The notes below the pieces were generated by a model. It was not told the DNA's origin. It did not search any database and saw only the letters and a list, made by a program, of their open reading frames with translations. From Saccharothrix sp. NRRL B-16348 (GTDB lineage Bacteria; Actinomycetota; Actinomycetes; Mycobacteriales; Pseudonocardiaceae): a stretch of 12,452 bases of DNA. The stretch spans positions 1 to 12,452 of the forward strand of contig NZ_LGED01000019.1 in the NCBI RefSeq assembly GCF_001280085.1, in the 5' to 3' direction. Both the position numbers and the translations under genes were made by a program. Shown piece by piece: positions 1 through 7,589 of the stretch; position 1 is the first letter of the stretch, and each line of letters opens with the position of its first letter.

Positions 1-157
1 AAGCCGCTTGGCACGCCGCTCAGACCCAGCCAGCTACCATCCCGGCGGCACCGACCGCATCCAGGTAACAACCGCCTCGGGCTATCGGGGGAAGCTCAGG
101 TGTGCCGTTCGGCTGTGGCGGTGATGTTCGACCGGTATGCGGGGTCGGGTTACGTGG
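1..157. other. Left edge, no gene supported
   Basis: I see no supported gene here. A reading frame open from the left edge on the plus strand runs for about 40 codons to a TGA at 122-124. Its translation is arginine-rich and resembles no family I recognise. It could be the last codons of an upstream gene or a chance open frame in GC-rich DNA. Confidence 0.3.
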
Positions 158-607
158 TCAGGTGCGGTGCAGTGGTACGGGTTCGCCGTCCCAGAGCGCG
201 TCGGTGACTGAGTTCCATCCCTCGGGGAGTCGGATGTCGATGCCCGCGGCGCGCAGCGCGTCGGTGGCCCGGGTGACCAGTGTGTCCGGCTTTTCCTCGA
301 TCTCCTGGGGGTCGTAGGTGAGGGCGAGGTGGACGGTTCGGGAGCCGCGGCCGATCTGTCCGGTGATTGCGATGCCGAAGGGACCTTCGAGTCTGGCGGT
401 GCGCAGGGCGTTGAGGGCGTCGGTGTGCAGTTGTTTGGCGGTGAGGTAGGACAGCACAATGGGTCTGCTGATGGCGGGTGTGGCCATGCGGGCGATCTCG
501 TTGGCGCTGACGCCTCGTGCGTGGTCGAAGTCGATGGCGCGGAACAGGGCGTTGCGGGCGTCGATGAAGTCCCGGACGGCTTGGGGTGTCGCGATCTGGG
601 TGTCCAC
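158..607 (-). CDS. Hypothetical protein, possible HTH regulator
   Basis: This is a 149-aa soluble protein of no family that I can name with certainty. The frame stays open upstream to 775, but I place the start at the GTG at 607 (VDTQIATPQ...). The upstream codons lie in repeat and IS debris, and a promoter-like sequence ends just before this GTG. Residues 1-70 look helical. The segment around residues 29-55 (SANEIARMATPAISRPIVL) has the spacing of a helix-turn-helix. The C-terminal half (about 75-149) alternates strands and helices and ends in a Trp-rich segment. No Shine-Dalgarno sequence precedes the GTG. The three 16-bp repeats over the promoter suggest an autoregulator, which is inference from position alone. 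There is no transmembrane segment or signal peptide. It could equally be an uncharacterised accessory protein. Confidence 0.65.
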   Translation of the reverse strand: MDTQIATPQAVRDFIDARNALFRAIDFDHARGVSANEIARMATPAISRPIVLSYLTAKQLHTDALNALRTARLEGPFGIAITGQIGRGSRTVHLALTYDPQEIEEKPDTLVTRATDALRAAGIDIRLPEGWNSVTDALWDGEPVPLHRT

Positions 608-613
608 TCGTCG

Positions 614-643
614 ACCGTACCGGTCACTGTATTGACCGGTCAA
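614..643 (-). promoter_or_regulatory. Promoter for a leaderless GTG gene
   Basis: On the minus strand, TTGACC (643-638) and TACGGT (619-614) are separated by 18 bases, which fits an actinobacterial housekeeping promoter. Only six bases separate the -10 box from the GTG start at 607. A transcript starting at the usual distance would therefore begin at or next to the start codon, giving a leaderless mRNA. The promoter assignment is by eye. Confidence 0.5.
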
Positions 644-666
644 AGTATTGACCGGTTCGTGTGATG
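619..666. repeat. Three 16-bp tandem repeats over the promoter
   Basis: Three consecutive 16-bp units start at 619, 635 and 651, each beginning ACCGGT. They read ACCGGTCACTGTATTG, ACCGGTCAAAGTATTG and ACCGGTTCGTGTGATG. Units 1 and 2 agree at 14 of 16 positions; unit 3 is more diverged (10 of 16 against unit 2). At the 1/2 boundary lies the perfect 12-bp palindrome TTGACCGGTCAA (632-643), which covers the -35 box. The exact periodicity and overlap with the promoter suggest an operator array for a repressor, possibly the product of the adjacent gene. Confidence 0.65.
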
Positions 667-682
667 ATCGGTGGCACTCCAC

Positions 683-847
683 GCCACCTCCTTGGCTGCC
701 GATGACCGGCCGAGCAGAACCAGCCAACCGCCGAGCCGGACGATCAGGTATAACAGCCGTAATGCCACACCTCACGATCCTGCCTTGCAGCCCAGGGTGC
801 CGGATCGCCGCAGCTCAACGCTCGAGTGCAGAGTTCTGGCACCCACA
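683..847 (-). pseudogene. IS copy A: 5' end of rve-type transposase
   Basis: This is a 5' fragment of an IS that encodes an rve/DDE-type transposase. Reading the minus strand, the terminus (TGTGGG...) lies at 847. An untranslated leader follows, then the N-terminal codons (ALRLLYLIVRLGGWLVLLGRSS). The similarity stops near 683, just after an AKE triplet where related proteins continue into the LVLRHEVAVLR helix. All of the helix-turn-helix and catalytic domains are missing. The same leader and N-terminus occur again at about 1239-1386, which is how it was recognised. Its outer end abuts the interior of copy B. Confidence 0.7.
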
Positions 848-1386
848 CGCGGGCGGTACCCGCAGGCGCTTGAGCGCGCGGCGGACCGTTGCAGCGCCTA
901 CCTGGTGGCCGAGCTTGAGCATTTCGCCTTGATCCTGCGGTAGCCCCAGACGCTGTTCTCCGGGGCCATCGCTCGATCAACGCCACGTTGGTGCCGTCGG
1001 CCGGCGGTCGGCCGGTGCGGTTCGGGTGGGTCCACTTCTTCGCGACCAGGCGCCGGTGCCATCGCAGGAGGGTGCCCGGTGTCACCAAACGGTGCTCGTA
1101 CAGCAGCCGGGGGAGTCGGCGCACCAGCGCGGCGAGCACCGCGCGATCCGCCCACTCCAGTTGCAGGCGGGGGTGGTGTGGCGCAGTACGGCGACTTCGT
1201 GCCGCAGCACCAGCATCTGCAAGTCTTTGGCGCCGATGACCGACCGAGCAAGACCAGCCAGCCAACGAGCCGGACGAAGATCAGGTACAGCAGTCGTAGC
1301 GCCACGTCTCGCGATCATGCCTTTACGGTTCATGATGCGCGATCACCGCAGCTCAGCGCTCAGGTGCAGGGTTTTGGAACCCCACA
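848..1386 (-). pseudogene. IS copy B: truncated, frameshifted transposase
   Basis: This is a decayed rve/DDE-type transposase of the same family as copy A. The IS terminus (TGTGGGGTTCC) is at 1386 and the GTG start is at 1305. The protein must be read in several frames: ALRLLYLIFVRLVGWLVLL, then LQMLVLRHEVAVLRH, then LEWADRAVLAALVRRLP through LVTPGTLLRWHRRLVAKKW, then ENSVWGYRRIKAK and finally LGHQVGAATVRRALKRLRV. That is the usual N-terminal order of a leading helix, the HTH region and the WGYRRI motif. The sequence ends at RVPPA, before the DDE catalytic core, where copy A begins at 847/848. It cannot encode an active transposase. Confidence 0.75.
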
Positions 1387-1456
1387 CCTGACGACCCGTC
1401 ACTGCGCTTGGTCGACGTCGAGCAGTGCCTCAGCTTCTTCCGGCACGTCACCCAGG

Positions 1457-1731
1457 TCACGGGTAAGGCCGTGGCAGCACATCTCCAAGCGAATCCGCCG
1501 GCTGCTTGGGCATGATGAAACCGATCCTCGCTGCCAGTGCGAGTAGCTCACGTGCCGGCGGCGCATGCATGGCGACGACCGCGCGTCCGAGCGCTTCAAG
1601 CCGGTGAGCACCGACCCGGCCGCGTCGAGGTAGACGAGCGCGCCAGCGCGTCCCGAGTGGACGTGGTCTGCCAGCTGCGGACGGCTCTGGCGACGTTTGC
1701 GTGAGGTTGCGAGCCATAAGATGATCGTCAT
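1457..1731 (-). pseudogene. Small frameshifted gene, unknown function
   Basis: From an ATG at 1731, the minus strand reads about 45 sensible codons (MTIILWLATSRKRR..., GALVYLDAAGSVLTG). It becomes coherent again only after a one-base shift near 1598 (EALGRAVVAMHAPPARELL, ARIGFIMPKQPADSL), ending at a TGA at 1457. Joined, the product would be about 91 aa. I do not recognise a family. The smooth change of frame suggests one deletion in a former gene transcribed away from the ApeA-like gene. It could also be spurious, since GC-rich DNA yields open frames easily. Confidence 0.35.
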
Positions 1732-1761
1732 GGCGTCGCGCCCGGCTGAGGTGGGGGCAGT

Positions 1762-1782
1762 GTGCTGGTCGAGCTCCAGCAC
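1762..1782. promoter_or_regulatory. Inverted repeat upstream of ApeA-like gene
   Basis: GTGCTGG (1762-1768) and CCAGCAC (1776-1782) form perfect 7-bp arms around a 7-base centre that contains GAGCTC. The element lies 50 bp upstream of the ApeA-like start, in the short gap shared with the divergent pseudogene. It may be an operator or a hairpin in the 5' leader. I could not identify a convincing -35/-10 pair here. Confidence 0.4.
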
Positions 1783-1832
1783 AAAGGAACATCTGGCAGC
1801 GGGGAAGAAGTAGTCGCTGCAGGGGGAGAACG

Positions 1833-3317
1833 ATGGCCAACGATCCTTTGAATCTCGACGAGTCCGGCGAGTGGGCTGGCCTGTGGTGGCGGCCGGACAA
1901 CGCTGACGAGCAGGTCCCGGGAGTCCTCCGGTACGACCCCGAGGGTGGCCTCTCGCTCTCGCTGATCGGCGCGTTCGAGGACCGCATCACGACGAACCCC
2001 GCTCCGGGGGTGACGATGTACCACGAGGGCACCAGGACCTGGGACGTCATCCACGGCGCGGCCGAGCAGCGCGAGATCAGCCTCCTCGGCTGCATTCCCA
2101 CGGGCGAGAAGCGGACCATGTTCGCGCGGGTGAACAGCCCCGACAAGCAGGTCCTGGCGGCGATGACCGCGATCATCGGTGCGCACGTGAGCGGCGAGGA
2201 GGACGCTGCGTTCTCGGCGGCCGAGGTCTCGGTCGAGGACCTCGGGCTCTGGGCTGCGTCGTCTGTGTTCACGGGCTTCCATGGCGCTCCCGACGGCAAG
2301 ATCGACGGGACAGGGAGCATTGCCGTGAAGCCGGTCGAAGTGCGGTCGGTCGTGGTCGACGAGACCGAGTTCCGCCTTGAACACCGGCATACACTGCCGT
2401 ATTTCGACCAGCGCAAGGGCGAGACCGTGGGGCGCATGCGGGACACGGCGTTCGTGCGAGCCGTCCCGGCGGCCCCGTTCTCCGCGGCCGGGGCGCGGGA
2501 GACGGCGCGCCTAGTGCAGGATCTGATCACCCTGGCGACGCACCGTGCGGCTGGCGTGATCTGGCTCCGGCTGGAGGTGGCCGGGACCGAGTCAGTCCTG
2601 CCGGACGGTCGCCCCGCGCCGCGCCGGCACGCCCACGTGCTCTACTCGCCCGCCGCACTCGGCAAGCACGATGCCAAGGCCATCGACGACCGCCGAGTCT
2701 TCTTCACCTGCGAGTCGCTCCCGTTCGAGGAGATCGTGCCCCGCTGGTGCGAGGCGTACGGCCGTCTGAAGGCAGCGACCAACATGATCCTTGGGCTGCG
2801 CTACGCACCAGCCCAATTCGTCGAGAACAACCTCCTGACGGCGGTGGGCGCTGCCGAGGTGCTGCACCGCGGCCTCCGCATCGACACGAAGCCGTTCCCC
2901 AAGAAAGAGTTCAAGGAGATGCGCGAGGCGATGCTCGCGCAGGTACCCGAGGAGTTCCGCGCCAGTTTTCGTAGCGCGATCCGCAACGATCCGATCCTGC
3001 GGGACAGGCTCCACGCTATCGCCGCGCGCCCCGACCAGGACGCGATCGCGCTCCTCATGCCGGACGTGGGCCACTGGGCGAGCAGGACAACGCAAGCCCG
3101 CAACGACCTCGCGCACGAGGGCAGGACGCCGAACCACCCGGTCGAGGAGCTGATCGCCATCGTTGAGGTGACCACGGCGGTCGTGATCCTCAACGTGCTG
3201 CACGAGCTAGGCCTGCCGGCCGGGCGGCAGCGAGAAATCGTTCAGGAGCACCCTCAGCTGAGAGCGACGGCGCGTACCGCGGGCAAGTGGCTGATCGCTC
3301 CGAGCGGCGACGCCTGA
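1833..3317 (+). CDS. apeA: ApeA-like HEPN ribonuclease (abortive infection)
   Basis: The 494-aa protein matches the ApeA pattern. An N-terminal beta-rich domain opens with GEWAGLWWRPDNADEQVPGVL and a glycine/leucine-rich strand series (about residues 10-290), followed by a helical C-terminal HEPN domain (about 320-480). The HEPN active-site motif R-x4-H is visible as RNDLAH, with R423 and H428. HEPN proteins of this motif are metal-independent RNases. ApeA in other bacteria protects against phage by abortive infection, so the likely role here is to cleave cellular RNA on infection. The ATG at 1833 is preceded at good distance by a strong Shine-Dalgarno (AGGGGGAG, 1821-1828). The length suits a complete protein, with no frameshift and no signal peptide. 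It stands alone between IS fragments. The symbol rests on domain pattern, not on a database match. Confidence 0.8.
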   Translation: MANDPLNLDESGEWAGLWWRPDNADEQVPGVLRYDPEGGLSLSLIGAFEDRITTNPAPGVTMYHEGTRTWDVIHGAAEQREISLLGCIPTGEKRTMFARVNSPDKQVLAAMTAIIGAHVSGEEDAAFSAAEVSVEDLGLWAASSVFTGFHGAPDGKIDGTGSIAVKPVEVRSVVVDETEFRLEHRHTLPYFDQRKGETVGRMRDTAFVRAVPAAPFSAAGARETARLVQDLITLATHRAAGVIWLRLEVAGTESVLPDGRPAPRRHAHVLYSPAALGKHDAKAIDDRRVFFTCESLPFEEIVPRWCEAYGRLKAATNMILGLRYAPAQFVENNLLTAVGAAEVLHRGLRIDTKPFPKKEFKEMREAMLAQVPEEFRASFRSAIRNDPILRDRLHAIAARPDQDAIALLMPDVGHWASRTTQARNDLAHEGRTPNHPVEELIAIVEVTTAVVILNVLHELGLPAGRQREIVQEHPQLRATARTAGKWLIAPSGDA

Positions 3318-3341
3318 GCGTCGCCTTCTGCCACCGTCGAC

Positions 3342-3642
3342 GAACCACGGCTCCTGCACGAGCAGTTCGGACGCGCCATCAGGCGGGAAGTCACCGACCG
3401 CCTGCTCATCATCAACGAACACCACCTGCGAGCAGTGCTCGACCGCTACTCGGCTCACTACAACCACCGCCGACCACACAGAGCACTTCAACTCTTGCCA
3501 CCACGACCGGACCAGCCGATTCCAGAACCGGGCCACATCTCGCTACGCCGCCGACCAGTCCTCGGCGGCCTGATTAACGAGTACGAACCCATCGCTGCGT
3601 AAGCGCAGGTCAGGCCACGTGGCCGACTATTGGCACCCCTCG
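3342..3642 (+). pseudogene. IS 3' end: C-terminus of rve-type transposase
   Basis: The plus-strand frame ending at the TAA at 3600-3602 encodes the tail of an rve/DDE transposase. It reads FGRAIRREVTDRLLIINEHHL, then VLDRYSAHYNHRRPHRAL, and finally VLGGLINEYEPIAA. HYNxxRPHxxL and GGLINEY are hallmarks of the C-terminus in this family. The catalytic Asp residues and the N-terminus are absent. About 25 bases downstream, ACTATTGGCACCCCTC (3626-3641) read in reverse resembles the terminus of IS copy B (GGGGTTCCAA), so it is probably this element's right end. The fragment starts about 25 bases after the ApeA-like stop and in the same reading frame. Confidence 0.8.
3613..3624. repeat. Perfect 12-bp palindrome GGCCACGTGGCC
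   Basis: A perfect palindrome lies between the transposase stop codon at 3602 and the proposed IS end near 3642. It may belong to the IS end structure or act as a binding site. Apart from it I see nothing to annotate between 3643 and 3905 on either strand. Confidence 0.4.
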
Positions 3643-3905
3643 CGGGTACGGGCCGTGACCACCACCATGCCGCCACCGTCCGCCACGTCCTGGACGGCCA
3701 GCGTCGACAGTCCGGAAAACACCGTCCCTGCAAGGGACTCGACATCCATCACAAGGTCATGATCGTGGCTGGCTACTCGACGTCACCACCGACTACGGGT
3801 CAGAGCCGCTCGTTTGACGGACCCAGGGACTGCGGTCAGCTCTACGCGCTGCTCGCCGTCTCGTCCGCGAACGCGACACAGGTTGGGTGTCTTGGAGGTG
3901 TCTGG

Positions 3906-4064
3906 ATGCTGCGGCCTGGACAGGTCAAGCTCGAGACGGATGCCCGGTTGTCGGATCGGATCGCGATCGGGATGTTGACCAGCTCGTTTCCGCCGGAGTG
4001 GGTGGATTGGGTGATCGCGGAGACCGGTCGCAGGGGGCAACGTGACCGGTTGTTTCCGCCTAGA
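3906..4064 (+). pseudogene. IS4-family transposase N-terminal fragment
   Basis: From the ATG at 3906, the frame gives about 53 residues typical of the N-terminal domain of actinobacterial IS4-family transposases. They include LSDRIAIGMLTSSFPPEWVD, then VIAETGRRGQRDRLFPPRL. In complete members the sequence continues with a hydrophobic helix (VVYFVLAL or similar). Here it breaks off after FPPRL into unrelated codons near 4064. The DDE core is absent, so this is a dead remnant. It points toward the 3' end of the NACHT gene and ends about 80 bp from it. Confidence 0.65.
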
Positions 4065-4143
4065 CTAGAAGACCTGAAGGAGCGGACCTCCGAAGATCCC
4101 CCGCGAGCTCGGTTGAGAAGTCGATGGCCAGCTCACGCAGATC

Positions 4144-7100
4144 TCATCTCGTGATACCCGGAAGCACTGGAATTCCTTCGAAGACGGGTTCCGATTCGCC
4201 GTTGTCCTCGATCTTGTGGCAGTGGACGGCGAGTATCGTTTCCCAGGCGGTACTCCTGTCTTGTGGCCTGTCGCCGGGTTCCGCTGTTCCTTGAGTTCGT
4301 GCTGTGGCGATATCGGCGGCTCGATGGAGTTGTCGGGCCAGGTCGGCGTCCCTCCACGTCAAGGCATGTGCGCGCAACTCGTTCAGCCAGCTCGTCAGTG
4401 CCGGTGCGTGCTGATGCGACACCTCACCGCTGAACGCTATGAGAAGCGAGGCGGTCCGCCGCAAGACGTCGGACTCAGACGTTGGCGCAGGCGTTCCCGA
4501 AGGTAACTTCGGTGGAAGTGCCAAGGCCAGTGGTGGGATGCCATCGGGCTCACCCCAAGCCGCAGCGGTCCAAGCCCGGAAGTAGTCAACCCATTCTCTC
4601 ATCCGGGTCGCTGGCGAGCCGCGTTGCACGATGTACACGCTGTTTCCGCCGACGATGTGCGCAAGCCGCAGCTGTGACACCAGCGCGTGGTCCCCTCGCA
4701 GGCGAGCATGATGCAAGTGCTGGAGGCGTGTGACGGAACCGCGGAGGCCTTCTCGGGCAACATGTTCGCCATCGACGAGATCGACTGCGGTGAGCATGGC
4801 GTGGTAGCCCTGTTCGTCGAGCCCGGCGCGCCAGAGGTCCACCACGCTGCGCCACGTGTCCATCGGGTCGGACCCCGGGAATAAGGTCTTCGTCGCCACG
4901 CCGGTTCGGCCGAATGCTCGTCGGATACGCAGCAGTACCAGGTTGGCGACATAACACGTCAGGGTGCGCAGCGTATCGGGCTCCTGGGGGGCGTATTTGG
5001 TGTAAGCGTGTGTCATGCCGCGGCGGCGGTGATTTCTCAATAAGAGGTCGAGTGTATCGCGAATTGTTTCGATTTCGCGTTGGTCGAGCGTCTCGAGTCG
5101 GTCATCGAGAAAACGCAGGATGGGCGTCTGGATGGCCAGCGGCTGATGAGAGAGCAGCGCGAGCAACATGTCGGCGCGAGGCTCCTGGCGCCGTCGTCCG
5201 CTGAAGGCACTGTGAGCTGCTTCGTGCAGTTCGTCGACGATGTGTCGGGCGACGAGGTACTCCCCGAACGTAGCGTGCAGGAACTCGTAGCTCCGGCGTA
5301 TGGAGGAGACCTCGCGGGCTTCCGGGGTGTGGATGAAGAAGAACTCGCCCAAGACTCGTTCCCCGGTCGGGGCGGTCTGCGGCTCCTCCAAGCTCTGCAG
5401 ATCGACGGTCAGGTCCGCCTCGGTGATGTCTTGTCGGCCGCGGTTGAACATGCCGAATGCGGCGATGGCCAAGGTTCGGATTTGTGTCTCAACCGCCGAG
5501 TCGTATTCGCCTCCGTCGAGTCGACGGCTGCTCTTCTTGCTAACCTCGCGCCGCGCATAATCGGTGATCAGGTTCTCGTACAGTCGCGCAGATGAAAGTT
5601 CAACGGTTTTCTGAGTGTGTTCATGGGTAGTGCGGTATAGGGTGAGCAGAAGCAATAGGAGTGGTTGAGCGGCGAGTTTAAAATATCTTAGCGCGAAGTT
5701 GACGGGCATAGTCGGAGAGGCGGGATCGGCTTGAGCGAGATTCCAGCGTCTTACCCATTCCTTGATCCGGTTCGTGTCGAACTCTTCAAGCCTGATCAGA
5801 GGTATTCCGCTGGGTAGTGAGAGTCGGTCGACGACGAGGGTGCGACTGGTCACTACCACAGCTACCGGGCGATCGAGCGCTGCTTCGGTGCGTTGGAACT
5901 CGACGACCTGGTGGAGGTAGTCGGCGTGCTGGCCGGTCCCCGCTTGTAGCAGCTCGTCCAATCCGTCCAGCAGCACCACCCGGATCCGATCGGCTGTCTG
6001 CTCAACGAGATCGTGCCACGACACCCGGTTGTGGGTGCTTGCGTCAAGCGCTTGCTGGATCTGTACGGCGATGGTGGCGTTGGCTTCGACGTGACGCAAC
6101 GGCACTCGCACGGTCGGAAATCCCCAGTCGGGTAACCGCGCGGCAAGAACTTTGGTCACCAAGGACTTGCCAGCACCCGGATGCCCCAGCAGGAGCAACG
6201 GCTGGGTCGTCGCTCGGGCCGAGCTGAAGTGCCGGGCAAGGACGGTTCCCAGATCCCCGGTCTCCGACACGTTGATCTGCCAGAAGGTGTCGTCACCGAT
6301 CGGTGAACCGCCTTTTCCGAAAGAGATCGACTTGCACCTCGGGTCGACGAACAGTTCCTCCAGTGACGGGAAAGTCACGCCTGTTCCGTATCCGTCGGTC
6401 GCGGCGTCCAGCACAGGACCGCGAAGGGTGGCCTGGTCGAGTCGCCGCACAATGGCCGCGAGGTCACGGTGAGCGGGCAGCTCTTTCACTGTTGCCGAGA
6501 GCAATTGCTCCATGCGGGCCAAAGCGCTCTGGGTGCCTGCGTGTTCGACCAAGTCGGCCCAGATCTTGAACTCCGGGACTTTAGCCGCGAAGTCCAGGTA
6601 CGACGATCTGTAGAGCGCTTCGGTAGCGGCTCCGACCCGCTGCTGCGCCTGGGTTCCGAATTGTTTCGATTCGCGTAGTTGCTGCTCTGGGTTGACATCA
6701 TCATCGGAGTCTTCATCGTATAATTCATCGTACAGCACGGAGTGTACGAACCGCGACACGTCTTCGGCCATGAGCGTCGCCCAGGCGGCGATGTTTTCCC
6801 TGTTTTGCGCGAACGGGGTGACGGCCGATGGGATCGGAACCTCCAGTCGGTACAAGGACTGGATCGTGTGGTCCACGATGTCGAGTGGAGCGCCGGCGAG
6901 CAGGAGTTTCTCCCGGTCGGAGATCCCGGCCTCGGTCAGCGCGGTGCCGATAGGTGATTCGGCGATGACCTCGAAGAACGCGCTCATCGCCAGCGCCGTG
7001 TGCGCGGCCACGACCAGTTCATGACGTTTCAAGAGTCCTGTGTCGAGTATTCGATCGGAAACCTTGTCCAGTGCCGCGCCGAGCAGTCCGTGCGCCTCCT

Positions 7101-7272
7101 TTTTCTGGTCAATCCACCCCCACACGGCCGAGATTGCCGCCTCGGCGGGGGCAAGACCAGCACCGACGATCACGCCGCCGCATATCTTATCCAGCCGGTT
7201 CAGCCACGGTCTCTCAAAGTGACCCAATATCTCTAACGCGCCGCGGAAGGTGATCGGTGGTTGCCGTCCCAT
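4144..7272 (-). CDS. NACHT-domain NTPase, likely antiphage (bNACHT)
   Basis: This 1042-aa protein has three regions. Residues 1-340 are mostly helical, opening with ITFRGALEILGHFERPWLNRL, with an acidic stretch near 180-200 (YDEDSDDD). This resembles the N-terminal helical domains ('NNH' type) found before NACHT modules in actinobacteria. A NACHT P-loop NTPase follows: Walker A GHPGAGKS at 363-370 (K369) and Walker B VVLLDGLDELL with D436, D439 and E440. The two small residues and second acidic group after the Walker B Asp are typical of NACHT. From about 560 to 1042 is a long helical C-terminus with no motif I recognise, probably the sensing part. Bacterial NACHT proteins are STAND ATPases known to act in antiphage defence. 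The ATG at 7272 has AGGA 8 bases upstream; a TAGGAT box (7285-7280) might instead make it leaderless. No frameshift is seen. Confidence 0.85.
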   Translation of the reverse strand: MGRQPPITFRGALEILGHFERPWLNRLDKICGGVIVGAGLAPAEAAISAVWGWIDQKKEAHGLLGAALDKVSDRILDTGLLKRHELVVAAHTALAMSAFFEVIAESPIGTALTEAGISDREKLLLAGAPLDIVDHTIQSLYRLEVPIPSAVTPFAQNRENIAAWATLMAEDVSRFVHSVLYDELYDEDSDDDVNPEQQLRESKQFGTQAQQRVGAATEALYRSSYLDFAAKVPEFKIWADLVEHAGTQSALARMEQLLSATVKELPAHRDLAAIVRRLDQATLRGPVLDAATDGYGTGVTFPSLEELFVDPRCKSISFGKGGSPIGDDTFWQINVSETGDLGTVLARHFSSARATTQPLLLLGHPGAGKSLVTKVLAARLPDWGFPTVRVPLRHVEANATIAVQIQQALDASTHNRVSWHDLVEQTADRIRVVLLDGLDELLQAGTGQHADYLHQVVEFQRTEAALDRPVAVVVTSRTLVVDRLSLPSGIPLIRLEEFDTNRIKEWVRRWNLAQADPASPTMPVNFALRYFKLAAQPLLLLLLTLYRTTHEHTQKTVELSSARLYENLITDYARREVSKKSSRRLDGGEYDSAVETQIRTLAIAAFGMFNRGRQDITEADLTVDLQSLEEPQTAPTGERVLGEFFFIHTPEAREVSSIRRSYEFLHATFGEYLVARHIVDELHEAAHSAFSGRRRQEPRADMLLALLSHQPLAIQTPILRFLDDRLETLDQREIETIRDTLDLLLRNHRRRGMTHAYTKYAPQEPDTLRTLTCYVANLVLLRIRRAFGRTGVATKTLFPGSDPMDTWRSVVDLWRAGLDEQGYHAMLTAVDLVDGEHVAREGLRGSVTRLQHLHHARLRGDHALVSQLRLAHIVGGNSVYIVQRGSPATRMREWVDYFRAWTAAAWGEPDGIPPLALALPPKLPSGTPAPTSESDVLRRTASLLIAFSGEVSHQHAPALTSWLNELRAHALTWRDADLARQLHRAADIATARTQGTAEPGDRPQDRSTAWETILAVHCHKIEDNGESEPVFEGIPVLPGITR

Positions 7273-7454
7273 CCGTCACATCCTAGTGATACTCGTGCTC
7301 ATCAGGAAGGCGGTGGACGGGCTTCCGGGCCACTCGCTCGATTGGCTGGCCGCCCGAACGGACAGAGCGTCACCGCTACGGTTGGCTCTGACCGAGGGGC
7401 CGTAGACGACGGGACGCGATTGGTGATGTGGCTCGCCCTGTCGTCCAGGTCGGA

Positions 7455-7589
7455 GCCCCGATGACGTCCTGGGCTTGGGCGGTGAGGAACTCTCGCCAGG
7501 TCGGGCCGGTGCGGCGGGCTGCCGGGTCGATGCCAGCGTTCTGCAGGATTCGCCAGACCGTCGAGTGGGCAATGTGGTTGCCGTTGGCG
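7455..7589 (-). pseudogene. Internal fragment of a second rve-type transposase
   Basis: On the minus strand this stretch encodes HIAHSTVWRILQNAGIDPAA, then RRTGPTWREFLTAQAQDVIGA. It corresponds closely to the internal segment HIDHSTVWQILHDAGIDPVT and RRGPTWREFLTAQAQSII of the transposase at 11024-12107. It is the end of the HTH part and the start of the DDE core only, with no start, no catalytic triad and no end. It is fused at about 7590 to the C-terminal end of the neighbouring transposase. The 180 bp between it and the NACHT start show nothing else recognisable. Confidence 0.7.

Noticed and set aside
619..666. CRISPR array or plasmid replication iterons
   Set aside because: There are only three contiguous 16-bp units with no spacers, and no replication gene is nearby. 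Placement over a promoter fits operators better.
1457..2530. 357-codon open frame on the minus strand across the ApeA-like gene
   Set aside because: It is a shadow of the high-GC coding pattern. The plus-strand protein has clear domains and a strong ribosome-binding site. Only the last part beyond that gene may belong to a small pseudogene.
5080..5595. 171-codon plus-strand open frame inside the NACHT gene
   Set aside because: It is antisense to the continuous NACHT frame, has no recognisable motif and is explained by codon bias.
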